Positions 40,213-49,086 are shown, counted from the stretch's first letter. The stretch is DNA of 64,000 bases from SIG701 sp045611685 (GCA_045611685.1 JAZKXO010000079.1:1-64000), one strand, 5' to 3'. Notes: a model not told the origin generated them from the letters alone. Translations and numbers: made by a program.

Positions 40213-41265
40213 TCATCCTTTATTTTTCAGAAAGTCATTCCAACCGGAGGAGACGGTTTTCGTGCCGTCTTCGCTCACCCACATCGCTTCAAGGGCGGGG
40301 GTGGACTCTACCAACACAAAGCCCTCCTCAAGAGAGAGACAGAAAAGTGCGGTGGACATCGCGTCCCCAAACCCCGAATCTTCACAGACGACCGAGACGG
40401 AGACGAATCCTTCAGCCGGCATCAGCGTATCCGGGTGAATAATGTGGTGATACGCCTTACCGTCAACATAATAGTACCGCTGATACGAGCCGCTCGTTAC
40501 CACGGACTCACCGTTCAGCTCCAGATAGGCAAGGTACTCTTCCCCGCTTGGATTCTCTATCCCTACGCTCCAAAGGCTGCCGTCCGGCTTTGCGCCGATG
40601 GCACGGATGTTGCCGCCAACGTTGAGGATATAACCCGTGATACCGCGCTCCTCGAGGGAGCGCGCGACACATTCCGCAGCATAGCCTTTGGCAATGGCGC
40701 CAACGTCCAACTTCATAAGCGGGTCTGTCAGCGTAACGGTACAGTTTTCCTCGTCGATGATCATCTTCGTTATATCCGTATGCTTTGCGGCGGCCGTAAG
40801 GCTCTCCATAGGCGGCAGTGTGGCAGTAGCGGGATCGTCACCAAGGACACGGTAATCGTGCCAAAGGGAAAGCACGCTGCCCATAGCGACGTTCACCATA
40901 CCGTCGGTGAAGGCGTACATTTCTCGCGCATACAAAAGCATATCAATAATTCGCCTGTCAACCGTTACGGTGCGGTGCGCGCCGTCAACCAGGTCGTTTA
41001 TCGTGCGGAGATTTTCAAGGCCGTCAAAGCGGTGGTAAATGGTATACAGTCTGTGATACTCCTCGAACTGTGCGAAAACCTCATCCGCTACCACATCAAA
41101 TTCTTCCTCGGTATACTCATATCCGACAACGGTGATTACCGTATCGAAATAGTCCATAGAGTACGCGGAATATTTGTTTTTTTGCGGCTCAGGAGCACAG
41201 GAGGAAAGCAGCGCACAGAGCAGTAAAGAAACAGCAAGCGCTATAGAGTAAATTCGTTGTTTCAT
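40213..41265 (-). CDS. apbE: FAD:protein FMN transferase
   Basis: A 350-residue lipoprotein (signal ending LLSSC, lipobox Cys near residue 23) of the ApbE family. It attaches FMN through a phosphoester bond to Thr/Ser of FMN-binding domains outside the membrane. Family marks are DVGAIAKGYAAE, LNVGGNIRAIG and VTSGSYQRYY. HHIIHPDTLMPAE and the C-terminal DAMSTALF complete the set. Its likely targets are RnfG, RnfD and the repeat lipoprotein encoded beside it. ATG 41265 is preferred over the earlier start three codons upstream. Confidence 0.96.
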   Translation of the reverse strand: MKQRIYSIALAVSLLLCALLSSCAPEPQKNKYSAYSMDYFDTVITVVGYEYTEEEFDVVADEVFAQFEEYHRLYTIYHRFDGLENLRTINDLVDGAHRTVTVDRRIIDMLLYAREMYAFTDGMVNVAMGSVLSLWHDYRVLGDDPATATLPPMESLTAAAKHTDITKMIIDEENCTVTLTDPLMKLDVGAIAKGYAAECVARSLEERGITGYILNVGGNIRAIGAKPDGSLWSVGIENPSGEEYLAYLELNGESVVTSGSYQRYYYVDGKAYHHIIHPDTLMPAEGFVSVSVVCEDSGFGDAMSTALFCLSLEEGFVLVESTPALEAMWVSEDGTKTVSSGWNDFLKNKG

Positions 41266-41280
41266 ATATCCCACTTAAAC

Positions 41281-41306
41281 AAAAAAGGAGACGAGTCTCC
41301 TTTTTT
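41281..41306 (-). terminator. Terminator after the FMN-binding-like lipoprotein gene
   Basis: AAAAAAGGAGAC and GTCTCCTTTTTT form a hairpin between the lipoprotein gene and apbE. Some readthrough into apbE is likely, as no strong separate apbE promoter was seen. Confidence 0.85.
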
Positions 41307-41332
41307 GTTACTGTATTCGTTTAGTATCGTTA

Positions 41333-42301
41333 TTACTTCGCAGCAGCCTTCACGAAACCGGTTGCGTAGATCGTGCAGCCTGCAGCCTGGAGATCTTCCA
41401 CACCCTTGCCGTCTGCGCCAAGGAGGCCGGCGATCTCTTCGGTGGTCTTGCCGATGCAAGCAGCGTCAAAAGCAGCAGCCTGCTCAAACCATTCTTTCTT
41501 GGCACCGCCGTATGCTACCATACCGTAGGAAGCACCCTGCTCTTTCTTTGAGAGAACTGCCTTCGCGGTATCAAGCGTTGCGGCACCCTTTGCGGTAAAC
41601 GTAAAGGAAGCTTCCAAACAGTCGCTGGATGCGGCAACTACCTTACCGTCAGCATCAACAGCTGCAGCAAAGGAGTAGCATGCGATCTTGTTTGCGCCGT
41701 CCTTCTCTTCGGTAGCATCGGTCAAGGTCTGCTCGGTAGCAATATTTACCTTCAGAACAGCATCAGCGCCGATGGGGGCGGTTGCTGCATTGTAAGCCTT
41801 TTCGATAGCACCAACGAATTCATGGATCATGATCGTGCAGCCGGCGGTCATTACTTCCTCGGTGCCCTTGTTAGCATCTGCAACGAGAGCCTTTACTTCG
41901 TCAAGAGTCTTGCCGGCAACGACAGTCTCAAACGCATCTGCCTGCTCAAACCACTCCTTCTTAGCACCGCCGTATGCTACCATGTTATAACCGGCGCCCA
42001 GTTCATACTTGGTTTTGAATTCACCGGCAACAGCCTTACCGTCTGCCGTATAATTCGCCGTATAGCTGATCGTATCGAGTGCACAAGCAGCGATCTTTCC
42101 GTTTGCGTCTACCGTAACGGCGGCAACAGTAACGTCGATTTTGCCTGCACCGTTTTTGTCTTCCGTAGCATCGGTAACGGTGGGCATGCTCGTGTATACG
42201 CCTGCGCCAAACTTAACGGTCGGCTCAGCCTTATCACAGCCAATGAAAAGCACAGGGATTACCATGAGAACAGCGAGGACAAAAATGAGAATCTTTTTCA
42301 T
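41333..42301 (-). CDS. Lipoprotein with two FMN-binding-like repeats
   Basis: A 322-residue lipoprotein (lipobox VLFIGC, Cys22). It contains two repeats of about 140 residues sharing TDATE-K-GA-KI, LGAGYNMVAYGGAKKEWFEQ (second copy QGASYGMVAYGGAKKEWFEQ) and an end with AGCT. The ends, TAGCTIMIHEFVGAIEKA and AAGCTIYATGFVKAA, align with the SGAT flavinylation motif region of FMN-binding domains (compare SGATMTTDGYKQAIERA in RnfG). The acceptor Thr is kept (Thr156, Thr310) but Ala is replaced by Cys. With apbE next to it and Rnf in the locus, it is probably a doubly flavinylated extracytosolic electron carrier. That is inference. Confidence 0.82.
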   Translation of the reverse strand: MKKILIFVLAVLMVIPVLFIGCDKAEPTVKFGAGVYTSMPTVTDATEDKNGAGKIDVTVAAVTVDANGKIAACALDTISYTANYTADGKAVAGEFKTKYELGAGYNMVAYGGAKKEWFEQADAFETVVAGKTLDEVKALVADANKGTEEVMTAGCTIMIHEFVGAIEKAYNAATAPIGADAVLKVNIATEQTLTDATEEKDGANKIACYSFAAAVDADGKVVAASSDCLEASFTFTAKGAATLDTAKAVLSKKEQGASYGMVAYGGAKKEWFEQAAAFDAACIGKTTEEIAGLLGADGKGVEDLQAAGCTIYATGFVKAAAK

Positions 42302-42345
42302 AAACTTCTCCTTAAAAAGTTTTATCTTGTTGAGTTCACAACTTT

Positions 42346-42374
42346 ATTTTACCATACCGTTATTTGCTTGTCAA
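42346..42374 (-). promoter_or_regulatory. Promoter of the FMN-binding-like lipoprotein gene
   Basis: On the minus strand, TTGACA (42374-42369), 17 bp, TAAAAT (42351-42346). The lipoprotein can thus be expressed separately from the Rnf genes. Confidence 0.85.
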
Positions 42375-42406
42375 TCGTTTTTTATGATCGCCAAACAATC
42401 TATGCG

Positions 42407-42910
42407 TCAAAACAGTTTCTCGGGTATTTTTCGCACGAGAAAAGATCCGCAAAGTCCAACGAGAATACCGGCTATGGTGCCCGTAACGGTCAAAACTACG
42501 AGGTAATACGAAAGCTCAACCGTTTTGAGAAGAAGCATCGCCATCATAATCTGTCCAACGTTGTGCATGACACCGCCGGCTATGCTGACGCCTACCGTCG
42601 AAAGCAGATTCAGACGGCGAAGGACGATCATAACCAGAAGGCTGAGGACGGCTCCCGCCAAACTGTATGCAAGAGCCATTATATTGCCGAAAAGGAGGCT
42701 TACCAAAAGAATACGTAAAAAGGAGACTCCTATGGCAGATGCGGCAGAGCGCCGATAAAGCAGAAACACAATGATAACGTTGGGCAGACCCATTTTGATT
42801 CCCGGTATCGAGGGAATCAGCGGCTGGATAAGTATCTCAACGTATGCGAGTATCAAAGCCAATGCGGTACACACACCGAGAAAGGCAACGTTTTTGGATT
42901 TCCCCCTCAT
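42407..42910 (-). CDS. Gx transporter family protein
   Basis: A 167-residue membrane protein with about five helices, of the family named both Gx transporter and heptaprenyl diphosphate synthase component I. It has IPGIKMGLPNVIIVFLLY and the loop GGVMHNVGQI. The fold belongs with ECF-type S components. It lies 11 bp after the NusG-II gene and is cotranscribed with Rnf. The recurrent pairing with NusG-II, ApbE and Rnf suggests a role in supplying flavin or another cofactor, which is unproven. Confidence 0.9.
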   Translation of the reverse strand: MRGKSKNVAFLGVCTALALILAYVEILIQPLIPSIPGIKMGLPNVIIVFLLYRRSAASAIGVSFLRILLVSLLFGNIMALAYSLAGAVLSLLVMIVLRRLNLLSTVGVSIAGGVMHNVGQIMMAMLLLKTVELSYYLVVLTVTGTIAGILVGLCGSFLVRKIPEKLF

Positions 42911-42921
42911 ACAAAACCTTT

Positions 42922-43323
42922 CTACGCCACGATATCGGGAGCGTCTTTATCATTATCGGTAAACACCGTAATCACTACACCGTGCGGGAGACAGACGATA
43001 CTTTCTCCGTTGCGGAAGATCGACCGATGCCCCACACAGATTCCGTCGGGACAAGACGCACTTTCGACAAACGCACGCCCATCCTGTATAATCAGCCGAT
43101 TGAATTGATCGCCATCCTCACCGGTTCGTATTTCTTCGGTAATGTTTTCCCTTAAAGAATAGACGCCGTACAGCTCGCCGTCCACGGTAACACGAACGGT
43201 GTCACCGCCCTCGCGGAACACAAACAGATACAAAATCCCGACAGCACACAGCAAAAGAAGAACAGCTACGAGAAGTATATCGTTTCGGAAGTGGACCTTC
43301 ATTGCGGGTTTCCGTTTACTCAT
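42922..43323 (-). CDS. NusG domain II-containing protein
   Basis: A 133-residue protein with one N-terminal membrane anchor (about residues 15-36). The NusG-II-type beta domain outside the membrane contains VTVDGELYGVYSL and SCPDGICVGHRSI, ending SIVCLPHGVVITV. The two or three Cys are a family feature. The start is ATG 43323, which overlaps the rnfB stop by 8 bp with TGGAGG just upstream. This protein commonly accompanies Rnf or ApbE in Firmicutes, with an unknown role. Confidence 0.9.
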   Translation of the reverse strand: MSKRKPAMKVHFRNDILLVAVLLLLCAVGILYLFVFREGGDTVRVTVDGELYGVYSLRENITEEIRTGEDGDQFNRLIIQDGRAFVESASCPDGICVGHRSIFRNGESIVCLPHGVVITVFTDNDKDAPDIVA

Positions 43324-44158
43324 AATCCTCCACAAGCTCTTTTACATCGCAGTCCTCCGGCAGATCGGGGAAGAACACTTTCTTAAGGCAGCCGGTCGGA
43401 CACTGGCTTATGCAGAAGCCGCAGTACGTACAGATATTATAATCAATTACAGCAAGATTATCCTTGATCTTAATCGCACCTGACGGACACGCTTTTTCAC
43501 ACTTTTTACAGCCGATACAAGAATTCTTACAAGCCTTGCGGGCAAGTGCGCCGCTCTCGGTATTACTGCATACCACGGCGGCTGCCGCCTCTTGCGGGAG
43601 CATCTTGATAATCTTTTTGGGGCAAGTGCGCGCACACAAGCCACATCCCACACAGCGAGAGGTATCCACGTGTGCGATACCATCTGCCATGCAGATCGCA
43701 CCCGACGGGCAGGCCGCCGCGCAGTCGCCAAGTCCAAGGCAGCCGAAGCGGCAGGAATTGGGACCGCCGAAAAGCATGGACGCGGCACGGCATGTCATAA
43801 CGCCCTCATACTCCGCCATACGGGAGGTAACACCGGGATGTCCGTTACAGGCAACGAACGCAACTACGTCCTCCACCTGCACTTTCTCGATACCGAGTAA
43901 ATCACTGATCTCATCGGCGACCTTTTGCGTACCGGGGACACACAGACTGGGATTCACGTCACCTTCCACCAAAGCGGCAGCGTAGTCATCACAGCCTTTG
44001 TAACCGCAGGCACCGCAGTTGATACCCGGCAGACAGTCTCTGATCTTTTTTTCCAGAGGATTTTTCTCCACAGCAAAAAGGCGGGAAAAAACGATGAGCA
44101 AAATTCCTGCCAGAAGCGCTACGGCAAGCATAAAAAGAAATGCAATTAAAATTTCCAT
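43316..44158 (-). CDS. rnfB: Rnf complex subunit B (iron-sulfur)
   Basis: A 280-residue ferredoxin-like subunit. An N-terminal membrane anchor precedes the 4Fe-4S domain ligands in LPGINCGACGYKGCDDY and SLC. Three or more ferredoxin-type cluster motifs follow, including RCVGCGLCARTCP, SCIGCKKCEKACP and ICTYCGFCISQCP. RnfB accepts electrons from reduced ferredoxin and passes them to the membrane part of the Rnf ion pump. It is last in the rnfCDGEAB order. Confidence 0.97.
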   Translation of the reverse strand: MEILIAFLFMLAVALLAGILLIVFSRLFAVEKNPLEKKIRDCLPGINCGACGYKGCDDYAAALVEGDVNPSLCVPGTQKVADEISDLLGIEKVQVEDVVAFVACNGHPGVTSRMAEYEGVMTCRAASMLFGGPNSCRFGCLGLGDCAAACPSGAICMADGIAHVDTSRCVGCGLCARTCPKKIIKMLPQEAAAAVVCSNTESGALARKACKNSCIGCKKCEKACPSGAIKIKDNLAVIDYNICTYCGFCISQCPTGCLKKVFFPDLPEDCDVKELVEDYE

Positions 44159-44174
44159 CTACAACCTCCCGTAA

Positions 44175-44780
44175 TTATGCAAAAAGATTTTCAACAATGC
44201 CGGCAAATCCCATAAACGCAAGCGAGATAAAGGAAGCGGCAATAAGGGTAACCGCAAGGCCGCGGAAGGGCGCGGGGATATTCGCTTCGTTGATGCGGGA
44301 ACGAAGGCCGGAGAACAGCACCATGGCAAGAAGGAATCCAAGTCCGCATCCAAGCGTGCTTACCATGGATTCGACAAAGGAATAACCGTCAATGATATTG
44401 TTGATCGTAACGCCGAGAACCGCGCAGTTCGTAGTAATAAGGGGCAGATACACACCGAGTCCCTTATAGAGGGCGGGCGACAGCTTTTTCAGAAGCATCT
44501 CGAGAATCTGCACAAGCGTTGCGATGATCAAAATGAAAACGATATTCTGCAGATAACCCATATTGAGCGTATCGAGAACAAAATGCTGAATCGGCCAGGT
44601 TACAGCCGCGGCGAGGAGCATGACAAACGTAACGGCAACTCCCATGCCTGTTGCCTGATCGAGTTTCTTCGAGACGCCCAGAAACGGGCAGATACCGAGA
44701 AAACGGCAGAGCACGTAGTTATCTACAAAAACAGCGGAAAGCAGAATAACGATAAGAAGCTTCAATTCCTCCATTAACAT
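44175..44780 (-). CDS. rnfA: Rnf complex subunit A
   Basis: A 201-residue integral membrane subunit with six helices. It has VFVDNYVLCRFLGICPFLGVSKKL, where conserved Cys help bind the intramembrane iron-sulfur cluster shared with RnfE, and TTNCAVLGV. It shares 7 bp with rnfE. The protein forms part of the ion path of the ferredoxin:NAD+ oxidoreductase. Confidence 0.97.
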   Translation of the reverse strand: MLMEELKLLIVILLSAVFVDNYVLCRFLGICPFLGVSKKLDQATGMGVAVTFVMLLAAAVTWPIQHFVLDTLNMGYLQNIVFILIIATLVQILEMLLKKLSPALYKGLGVYLPLITTNCAVLGVTINNIIDGYSFVESMVSTLGCGLGFLLAMVLFSGLRSRINEANIPAPFRGLAVTLIAASFISLAFMGFAGIVENLFA

Positions 44781-45469
44781 TCAGCTCCCTTCTTCGTGCA
44801 GGTTTCAATCTGGCAGGTGTCTCTGTGCGAGCATCCCTCACAGGAGAACGTCGTCTTTTTGGGGAATTTTCCCTTGGTGATCGCGTACACAAGCGCGATC
44901 AAAAGTCCGTAGACAAGGAGTCCGCCGGGCGCTTTCGTCATAAACGCGATCTTGTATTCTTCCATAAAGGGAATAGCGATACCGGCAAACGTACCGGCAC
45001 CGATGACCTCACGGACGGTAGCCATAGCACCGAGCGCCAAGGTGAATCCAAGTCCCATACCGATGCCGTCGAGTGCAGATTTCAAAACGGTATTTTTGCC
45101 GGCAAACATTTCGGCACGGCCGAGAATGATGCAGTTTACCGTTATAAGATCAAGGTATACACCAAGCGTTTCATAAAGGCCGGGAAAATACGCCTGCACA
45201 AACATTTTTACGATCGTTACAAATCCCGCAATAATGACGATGTAGCAAGGAATACGCATCGTTTCGGGGATGATTTTACGGAGAAGCGAAATAAACACGT
45301 TGGAGCAAAGGAGAACGAGAAGCGCCGCGATCCCCATACCCAAAGCGCCGGTAACCGTGGTCGTCGTAGCCAGGGTGGGACAGGTACCAAGAATGAGCAC
45401 CAGCACAGGATTTTCTTTAAGAATTCCGTTCGTTAAAACAGAAAGCGAGTTTTTTTCCTTCATGCTCAT
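44774..45469 (-). CDS. rnfE: Rnf complex subunit E with Cys-rich tail
   Basis: A 231-residue membrane subunit paired with RnfA. It has NPVLVLILGTCPTLATTT and the second cluster Cys in TVNCIILGRAE. After the last helix there is a cytoplasmic tail with five Cys (210, 213, 219, 224, 231) in CEGCSHRDTCQIETC and GAEC, beyond the usual end of RnfE. The tail could bind a metal or an extra iron-sulfur cluster. It overlaps rnfG by 4 bp. Confidence 0.96.
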   Translation of the reverse strand: MSMKEKNSLSVLTNGILKENPVLVLILGTCPTLATTTTVTGALGMGIAALLVLLCSNVFISLLRKIIPETMRIPCYIVIIAGFVTIVKMFVQAYFPGLYETLGVYLDLITVNCIILGRAEMFAGKNTVLKSALDGIGMGLGFTLALGAMATVREVIGAGTFAGIAIPFMEEYKIAFMTKAPGGLLVYGLLIALVYAITKGKFPKKTTFSCEGCSHRDTCQIETCTKKGAEC

Positions 45470-46641
45470 TCCCCTCCTTTCAGGATTTTCACAGCCGCAA
45501 AGGCACGTTCAATCGCCTGTTTGTAGCCGTCAGTCGTCATCGTGGCCCCGCTGATTGCATCAATCTCGGTATAATCAGCATCCGTCTTACCGACGAACTG
45601 ACCGTAGAAGCTTTCGTCAGCGCACGCATCGCCAAGACCGTCCGTTTCCGCTTCAGAAACGGTGAGGCAATCAATGATCCTGTAATCGGGCGTCATAGAA
45701 ACGCGTACGATGATATATTCACCCGATGCGGGGTGATATTCGTTACCGCCCTTGATGCCGTAGCCGGCGCCCTTCGTTTCCACGATGAAGTTGCCGGTGG
45801 CCGTCTTCTTCGCAGAGACAACCGTTTTGGCAAGATCGGAGTAAGCAGAGAGATCGATATCCTCCACGGTACTCGACTGAATGAGGGCGACCGCCGCGGT
45901 GATCACCTCTGCGTTCTCGATGCCTTCGGTAACAACCGTACCGTCAGCCAGAACACCGACGAACGTCTCACCGATAACGAAGACGTACCCTGCCCCGTTT
46001 TCGGCGGCGTAAATGGCATCGACGTTTTCGATAAGCTCCACGCGGAAAAGCTTTTCAAATTTTGCCTCACCTGCCGGCAGAGCCGCCGCCAGATTGTCAG
46101 CGAGGATTTCCTCCTCAGTACGGATATCGACAGAGCCTCCGCCGAGAATGATCGCGGTATTAAGCGCATCCTTGACTGCGTTTTTGTATGCAGCAGTCGT
46201 TTTCGTAGCGCCGCCGATCGTATCGACTGCATCCACACCGGCCGCATCTTTATCCGTAAAGTTTTCACCGTACGTCTTTTCTTTCGCGAGCGTTTCGTTC
46301 GAGGAAAGGCAGACGGCGCCGGTAACGATCCCCTTTGCATCGACGCCGCACATGATGACCATATCGGTGCCGTAACCGGAGGTGATAAGCTTCACCACGT
46401 AGCCGAGGCCGGAGGTTTCTCTGTAAACCTCGGATACGGTAGCGGGGAGCGTGTATTCTTCCAAGAGAACCGTCTCAAAGTCTTGCCCCTCGGGCATCAC
46501 CTCGAGAAGCGCCTTATTTGCGGCGGCATTTTGGTTTTGCTCTATAATGGGAGCGGTCAGCGAGTTGGTAAATGCGAGAAGGAGCGTGATCACCGTGCAA
46601 ATACAGACAAACACGGAAAGGTTTCTTATGTTTTGTTTCAT
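45466..46641 (-). CDS. rnfG: Rnf complex subunit G, tandem FMN-binding form
   Basis: A 391-residue RnfG, about twice the common length. It has one N-terminal membrane helix and then two FMN-binding domains: the first ends DTIGGATKTTAAY (Thr146), the second DAISGATMTTDGY (Thr367). Both keep the Thr expected to carry FMN through ApbE. The middle segment (about 180-265) resembles an additional partial copy. It is an extracytoplasmic electron carrier in the Rnf complex. Confidence 0.95.
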   Translation of the reverse strand: MKQNIRNLSVFVCICTVITLLLAFTNSLTAPIIEQNQNAAANKALLEVMPEGQDFETVLLEEYTLPATVSEVYRETSGLGYVVKLITSGYGTDMVIMCGVDAKGIVTGAVCLSSNETLAKEKTYGENFTDKDAAGVDAVDTIGGATKTTAAYKNAVKDALNTAIILGGGSVDIRTEEEILADNLAAALPAGEAKFEKLFRVELIENVDAIYAAENGAGYVFVIGETFVGVLADGTVVTEGIENAEVITAAVALIQSSTVEDIDLSAYSDLAKTVVSAKKTATGNFIVETKGAGYGIKGGNEYHPASGEYIIVRVSMTPDYRIIDCLTVSEAETDGLGDACADESFYGQFVGKTDADYTEIDAISGATMTTDGYKQAIERAFAAVKILKGGE

Positions 46642-47558
46642 GCTTTGCCCTCTCCTTTTGCAAACACTTTATGTTTCGTCCAGCGATCAATGTACGGAGT
46701 GAGTATGTTCATAAGCAAAATCGCGAAGGAAACGCCTTCGGGATATACGCTGTAATAGCGAATGAGACAAGTAAGTAATCCGCATCCGAGGCCAAACAGC
46801 ACCTTACCCCAGCCCGTCGAGGGAGAGGTAACGTAATCGGTTGCCATAAAGATCGCACCGATGCACACACCGCCCGCCATAACGAACAACAATGCAGCCA
46901 CCGCGTCAAAGCCTTCCATGAAGAAAGAAAATGCAAACACCGTACCGATGAACACCGTCGGGATCTGCCAGGTGATCACACGGCGAACGAGCAGGTAAAG
47001 ACCGCCGAGGAGCAAAGCCGCCGTGCAGGTTTCGCCGATCGCACCGCCGTAATTACCGAGGAACATCGTCATAAGCGAGGGCATCTTGTCCGCCGAAAGA
47101 GGCGTTGCGCCCGCCACTGCATCAAGGGGGAATGCCGCTACAGCCAGCGATTCAAAGGCGACCAGCATAAATACGCGCGCGGTTATGGCGGGGTTTACAA
47201 GATTGTTGCCGATACCGCCAAACAGACATTTCACCACGATGATCGCAAACAAGGAGCCAACGATGCACTGCCAAAGCGGAACATTCACAGGCAAATTCAA
47301 AGCGAGGAGCAAGCCGGTAACAGCCGCGGAAAGATCGCCCACCGTCTGCTTTTTCTTCGTGATGAGATTGAAAAGCGCCTCAAAGAGAACGGAGGAGACC
47401 ACACAAAAGAAAACAGGCAAAAGCGCACGCCACCCAAAGATCACGGTACCGGCAACGGTGGCAGGCAAGAGTGCTATGAGAACGTCCCGCATGATTCCGG
47501 CGGTCGAACGGCCGCTGTGAATATGGGGAGAAACCATTACTTTCGTTAAAGCGCTCAC
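46638..47558 (-). CDS. rnfD: Rnf complex subunit D
   Basis: A 306-residue membrane subunit with nine or ten helices. Its covalent FMN site is in DAVAGATPLS. VSPHIHSGRSTAGIM near the N-terminus and the C-terminal DYVTSPSTGWGKVLFG are family marks. It is the flavoprotein membrane partner of RnfG and a target of ApbE. It overlaps rnfC and rnfG by 4 bp each. Confidence 0.97.
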   Translation of the reverse strand: MSALTKVMVSPHIHSGRSTAGIMRDVLIALLPATVAGTVIFGWRALLPVFFCVVSSVLFEALFNLITKKKQTVGDLSAAVTGLLLALNLPVNVPLWQCIVGSLFAIIVVKCLFGGIGNNLVNPAITARVFMLVAFESLAVAAFPLDAVAGATPLSADKMPSLMTMFLGNYGGAIGETCTAALLLGGLYLLVRRVITWQIPTVFIGTVFAFSFFMEGFDAVAALLFVMAGGVCIGAIFMATDYVTSPSTGWGKVLFGLGCGLLTCLIRYYSVYPEGVSFAILLMNILTPYIDRWTKHKVFAKGEGKA

Positions 47559-48874
47559 GATTTCTTAGCCTCCTTCATCTGTTCTTCTTTCAGAAGCTGT
47601 TTTGAAAGTTTGTTCATCTGCACCAAGGGACGGTTCGCAGGACAAACAAAGCTGCAGCATCCGCACTCCATACAGGTTCCTACCGACAAAGCCTTAAGCG
47701 CTTCGAGATCTTTCTTTTCGTATGCCAGAGCGATAGCGGCAGGGGCAAGTCCGAACGGGCAGGTGTTGGTACAGGTACCGCATCGGATGCAAGCAGTAGG
47801 CTCGGGAAGTTTTGCCTCCTTCGGAGTCAAAGCAAGGATCGCGTTGGTGTTTTTGAGGACGGGGGTGTCGGTGTTGCGCACCGTGATTCCCATCATCGGA
47901 CCGCCGTAGATGATCTTGGCGGGCTGTTCGGTTAAGCCACCGCAGAAATTGAACAGATCGTCAATCGAAGTACCGACAGGTACGATCACATTCTGCGGAT
48001 GCTTTACGGAGCCGCCGTCCACCGTTACGCATTTTTCAACGAGCGGCACGCCGGTCTGGAGATACGCCCCGATCGCCGCGAGAGTCGTGCAGTTGAGAAC
48101 GACACAGCCAACGTCGATAGGCAGTTTGTTCTCGGGCACCTTTCGTCCCGTCGTGTGGTAGATGAGCACCTTTTCCCCGCCCTGCGGATATACGGACGGC
48201 AAAGACCTCACGCTCACGTTACATTCGGTTACTGCCCCCGCCATCTCACGCATGGCGGCGATTGCTTCCTTCTTGTTGTTTTCGATAGCAATCACAACGT
48301 TTTTTATCCCGAGACAGCGATAGAGTTCTCGAAGAGCATACGCCATATCATCAGCTCTCGTCAGCATGGTTACCGTGTCGCTTGTAACGTACGGCTCGCA
48401 CTCGGCACCGTTTATGATGAGATGCTCAATGCGCTCCGGCTCCACGTCCAGTTTTACGTGCGTGGGAAACCCTGCACCGCCGAGTCCGACGATGCCGCTC
48501 TCGCGAAGCGCTGCAATAAGATCTTCTCTATTGTGAACGGCAGGCGGACAGAGCGCGGGATCGACCGTCATCTCGCCGTCGGATTCGATCACCACAGCCG
48601 TGGTCGCAGAACCGCTGTACTGGAGATATTCCACGAGTTTCGTAACCTTTCCGGAAACGCTGGAATAAATATTTGACGAAATTTTTCCGTCAGCCTCACC
48701 GATTTTCGTACCGATCTGAACCAAATCCCCGACCTTGACCGTAGGGATAGCAGGCTTGCCGATGTGCATCGTCATCGGGATCGTTACAAACGCGGGAGGA
48801 TTCATCCGTACTGTCGGCTGCTTAATCGTGTTTTTCCTGTGCGGTGTATGTATACCACGAAGATAAAAAGCCAT
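47555..48874 (-). CDS. rnfC: Rnf complex subunit C (NADH/FMN-binding)
   Basis: A 439-residue peripheral subunit related to NuoF. It has a glycine-rich nucleotide/FMN region (GIVGLGGAGFPTHVKL), a SLBB-like segment and two 4Fe-4S motifs, CIRCGTCTNTCP and CMECGCCSFVCPANR. It is the site of NAD+ reduction in Rnf. ATG 48874 follows GAAAGG; upstream in-frame starts precede the promoter. It is the first gene of the operon. Confidence 0.97.
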   Translation of the reverse strand: MAFYLRGIHTPHRKNTIKQPTVRMNPPAFVTIPMTMHIGKPAIPTVKVGDLVQIGTKIGEADGKISSNIYSSVSGKVTKLVEYLQYSGSATTAVVIESDGEMTVDPALCPPAVHNREDLIAALRESGIVGLGGAGFPTHVKLDVEPERIEHLIINGAECEPYVTSDTVTMLTRADDMAYALRELYRCLGIKNVVIAIENNKKEAIAAMREMAGAVTECNVSVRSLPSVYPQGGEKVLIYHTTGRKVPENKLPIDVGCVVLNCTTLAAIGAYLQTGVPLVEKCVTVDGGSVKHPQNVIVPVGTSIDDLFNFCGGLTEQPAKIIYGGPMMGITVRNTDTPVLKNTNAILALTPKEAKLPEPTACIRCGTCTNTCPFGLAPAAIALAYEKKDLEALKALSVGTCMECGCCSFVCPANRPLVQMNKLSKQLLKEEQMKEAKKS

Positions 48875-48949
48875 ATCTTTGTACCTTTCTTTCCTATTGT
48901 GTCTATGCGGTAAAAAGATGTCCACCGCACAGTACACCCACTGTACATG

Positions 48950-48978
48950 ATTATACATAAATCGTGCAGTAAAGTCAA
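48950..48978 (-). promoter_or_regulatory. Promoter of the rnf operon
   Basis: On the minus strand, TTGACT (48978-48973), 17 bp, TATAAT (48955-48950), about 70 nt before rnfC. Confidence 0.9.
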
Positions 48979-49057
48979 GTGTTAATACCTTGAATATAAG
49001 GAAGTGATTGAGAAGCGAATGCATTTTTCCTCTCCTTGCGCAAACGCGAGCAACGCC

Positions 49058-49086
49058 TTGACAAATACCGATAAAAATGATAAAAT
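49058..49086 (+). promoter_or_regulatory. Promoter of the CNNM gene pair
   Basis: TTGACA (49058-49063), 17 bp, TAAAAT (49081-49086). Confidence 0.87.
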
